Position numbers and translations under genes: made by a program. The notes below the pieces were generated by a model. That model was not told the origin of the DNA, did not search any database, and worked only from the letters and a program-made list of their open reading frames with translations. Of a stretch of 64,000 nt of DNA, positions 62,580 to 64,000 are shown in pieces (position 1 is the stretch's first letter; the number at the start of each line of letters is the position of its first letter). The stretch comes from an uncultured Collinsella sp. (GTDB lineage Bacteria > Actinomycetota > Coriobacteriia > Coriobacteriales > Coriobacteriaceae): positions 5,558-69,557 of the forward strand of contig CAAEON010000053.1 of the NCBI GenBank assembly GCA_900757615.1. Reading direction: 5' to 3'.

Positions 62580-62590
62580 TCACGAAAAAG

Positions 62591-62650
62591 AGCACTCCTT
62601 TCAGGACTTTTCTTCCATGAATTCTTCCATGGAAGCCCAGTAGGGGTGCT
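62591..62650 (+). other. Nested hairpin in the leader of the 103-residue gene
   Basis: Outer AGCACTCC/GGGGTGCT and inner CTTCCAT/ATGGAAG (62612-62635). It ends 37 bases before ATG 62687, so it is in the likely 5' leader and could control it. Confidence 0.5.
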
Positions 62651-62686
62651 CCTGTATTTATACGAAAACTGATGAAAGGAGCCACG

Positions 62687-62998
62687 ATGATGAACGAATC
62701 GAAGATGAGCGGGCTCACCCAGGCCGAAGACATAGCCTACTTCCGCGCGGACCTCTGCCTGTACTCGCCGGAGAGCTATTCGCCCGAGGAGAAGAAAGAG
62801 ATCTGCAACGTCATGATGGCCACGAACAAGGCCGTGCTCGATGCGATACGCGAGGACTTCGAGCAGATGCTCCCGGACGCCCGGGCCAAGCTCCTGGACA
62901 TGCTGTGCCAGTTCGGAGCCGAGAGCCCGGAGTGGTGGTGGGACGTCCTCGTGGGGGACGGTGAACCGCTTTACAACAAGTTGGAGCCGCTAAGCTAA
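62687..62998 (+). CDS. Hypothetical protein, 103 residues, helical and acidic
   Basis: I do not recognise this protein. MMNESKMSGLTQAEDIAYF opens it; helices LYSPESYSPEEKKEICNVMMATNKAVLDAI and FEQMLPDARAKLLDMLCQF follow; it ends SPEWWWDVLVGDGEPLYNKL. It has no membrane span. AAAGGAG lies seven bases before ATG 62687 (ATGATG). Base composition and size suggest a real gene. It sits between a long hairpin region and a terminator, so it is probably a single-gene unit. Possibly an accessory or phage-derived function. Confidence 0.65.
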   Translation: MMNESKMSGLTQAEDIAYFRADLCLYSPESYSPEEKKEICNVMMATNKAVLDAIREDFEQMLPDARAKLLDMLCQFGAESPEWWWDVLVGDGEPLYNKLEPLS

Positions 62999-63017
62999 TA
63001 TCCGCCCATCGAAGCAA

Positions 63018-63054
63018 GGAAGGCCGCTTGTCAGCTTGCGACAAGCGGCCTTCC
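63018..63054 (+). terminator. Terminator-like hairpin between convergent genes
   Basis: GGAAGGCCGCTTGT/ACAAGCGGCCTTCC, 14 bp perfect. A similar GGAAGGCCGC lies at the window's right edge (about 63978). Confidence 0.8.
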
Positions 63055-63069
63055 TGTCTATCTGGGAGA

Positions 63070-63888
63070 CTATGGCCTATGTGCGTTCGCCTCAATCGTC
63101 TTCTGGAAAGCATCGAGCTCTTTTGCTCGTACGTAATAACCAAGATTGATCATTAGATTAGTTTGGGGGCGGACAACCATTTGGGTCGGCGCATCGTGAA
63201 TCTCGAACTTGCCGTCGGCGGTGTACTGTGGTCCAGCGAACAAAACGCCCAAGAAGATGATTCTCGACACTCCGACGGTCATGCTTCCATGTCTATCCTG
63301 ATAGGAACCCTCGTCAAGGATATAGATCGGCGAACCGGATGAGCCGGGAAAACAGGCAATGTCAACAAGGCCAACGCCTGGGGTATTGAAGTCATATGCC
63401 GGATGTGAAGCTGTATAGCCGTGCCGGAATATAGGAAGGTTGTTAACGGTATCCCAGAGCCCAATCGGATAGCCAACCATCGTAATTGACTCAACAGCAC
63501 GTAAATCCCTAAGCTTTTCAGGGGTCGCCATAATGCTCATGTCGTTGGCGATATAGAAAACGTCTTTGCCAGTTACCTGCTTTACTGCACGGAACACGGG
63601 TGCAGCGAAACAGAAGCAGAGGTCGTGCGTGGGATGGAAGACCCACTTTGCCGCATAAGTGACCCTAAAGCTCTCGCTGGTGCCATGGCTCCCGTCATCA
63701 AGATGAACGAAGAAAGTCATCTTCTCATCAGGATTGTTGTTCACTACATGCTTGTTGGTAATAATTGTCGGGCAAACATCATTGCCAACAGTGAAATTGA
63801 AGTAGAAGCCAGTCCCACAGCTGCCATTATTTGCTTCGAGGCGGACGGTGTTAAACAGTAGTTGTTCGGACAAGCATTCAGGTTTCAT
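63070..63888 (-). CDS. Trypsin-like serine peptidase, non-secreted
   Basis: A 272-residue protein with the chymotrypsin fold. The catalytic triad is H47 (ITNKHVV), D89 (PTHDLCF) and S184 (CFPGSSGSPIY). It has no signal peptide or membrane anchor and no PDZ domain. It resembles the stand-alone trypsin-like peptidases sometimes found with defence genes, but no partner is visible here; only 112 bases of upstream sequence remain in the window. ATG 63888 follows GGAG; the frame is open to 63921. Target unknown. The last 112 bases hold no gene. Confidence 0.8.
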   Translation of the reverse strand: MKPECLSEQLLFNTVRLEANNGSCGTGFYFNFTVGNDVCPTIITNKHVVNNNPDEKMTFFVHLDDGSHGTSESFRVTYAAKWVFHPTHDLCFCFAAPVFRAVKQVTGKDVFYIANDMSIMATPEKLRDLRAVESITMVGYPIGLWDTVNNLPIFRHGYTASHPAYDFNTPGVGLVDIACFPGSSGSPIYILDEGSYQDRHGSMTVGVSRIIFLGVLFAGPQYTADGKFEIHDAPTQMVVRPQTNLMINLGYYVRAKELDAFQKTIEANAHRP

Positions 63889-64000
63889 AGGCACTCCGTA
63901 ACTCGAGGTAGTGAAGAACATTATCTCACGCCTGCAAGACGTCTATTCATCAGCTTCTCAAATTATCTTTAGTAACGCGGAAGGCCGCCTATCGATAGGC

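Overview
The window looks like a chromosomal segment of a Coriobacteriia actinobacterium, most probably Collinsella or a close relative. This is my reading of gene content: high GC with GTG starts and strong Shine-Dalgarno sites, a sortase-assembled pilus locus, type III glutamine synthetase, a SARP-like giant regulator, GatCAB, a fused MurT-GatD and a DUF6110 protein with a metal ATPase. No rRNA, CRISPR array or complete transposase gene is visible. One tmRNA and one tRNA (Glu) are present.

Layout. 1-3.1 kb: the end of mobB, an MFS exporter and a HAD phosphatase, separated by small palindromic repeats. 3.6-14.3 kb: a pilus locus with three LPXTG-type pilins (3617-10517) and a class C sortase (13344-14282). 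Between them lie a ~255 bp direct duplication carrying a 50-residue membrane/basic peptide gene, and an AbiE-like regulator/nucleotidyltransferase pair with its own promoter and inverted repeats. 14.6-18.1 kb: gatCAB. 18.1-20.8 kb: a long palindromic element, then a DUF6110 protein and a P1B ATPase. 20.9-21.8 kb: a ribbon-helix-helix/PIN toxin-antitoxin pair. 22.6-23.4 kb: tmRNA with att-like remnants and a 62 bp tandem repeat. 23.5-28.4 kb: patatin, rplM-rpsI, glmM, EIIA-Glc and nagB. 28.9-35.0 kb: a SARP/BTAD regulator, YhbY, a methyltransferase, a second long palindromic element and a DUF711/PFL protein. 35.1-39.3 kb: metF, a stand-alone MetH-activation protein and a short metH in one operon. 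39.7-46.9 kb: type III glutamine synthetase, tRNA-Glu, MurT-GatD and two TPR-like hypotheticals. 47.4-51.8 kb: an iron alcohol dehydrogenase, glycerol dehydrogenase, a broken paralogue and a polyferredoxin. 52-57.3 kb: a GntR-controlled alpha-glucoside PTS/GH4 locus. 57.4-64 kb: YchF, an SdpI-like protein, a divergent XRE pair, asparaginase, guaA, a small unknown and a trypsin-like protease.

How the genes fit together. EIIA-Glc (26939) could phosphorylate the EIICB at 54181, which has no EIIA domain; its product would be cleaved by the GH4 6-phospho-glucosidase. The metF/MetH set makes methionine, with the reactivation domain split onto its own gene. GatCAB, MurT-GatD, GuaA and glutamine synthetase form a glutamine/amide cluster of functions but not one operon.

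The most unusual signal is a 56-nt non-coding core found twice, at 18142-18197 (minus strand) and 33504-33559 (plus strand). Three conserved sequence blocks keep identical spacing, the central 5 bp stem changes sequence but stays paired, and each copy sits inside perfect 29-32 bp inverted arms whose sequences are unrelated between copies. Both sit just after a gene's stop codon. I do not recognise it as a named element.
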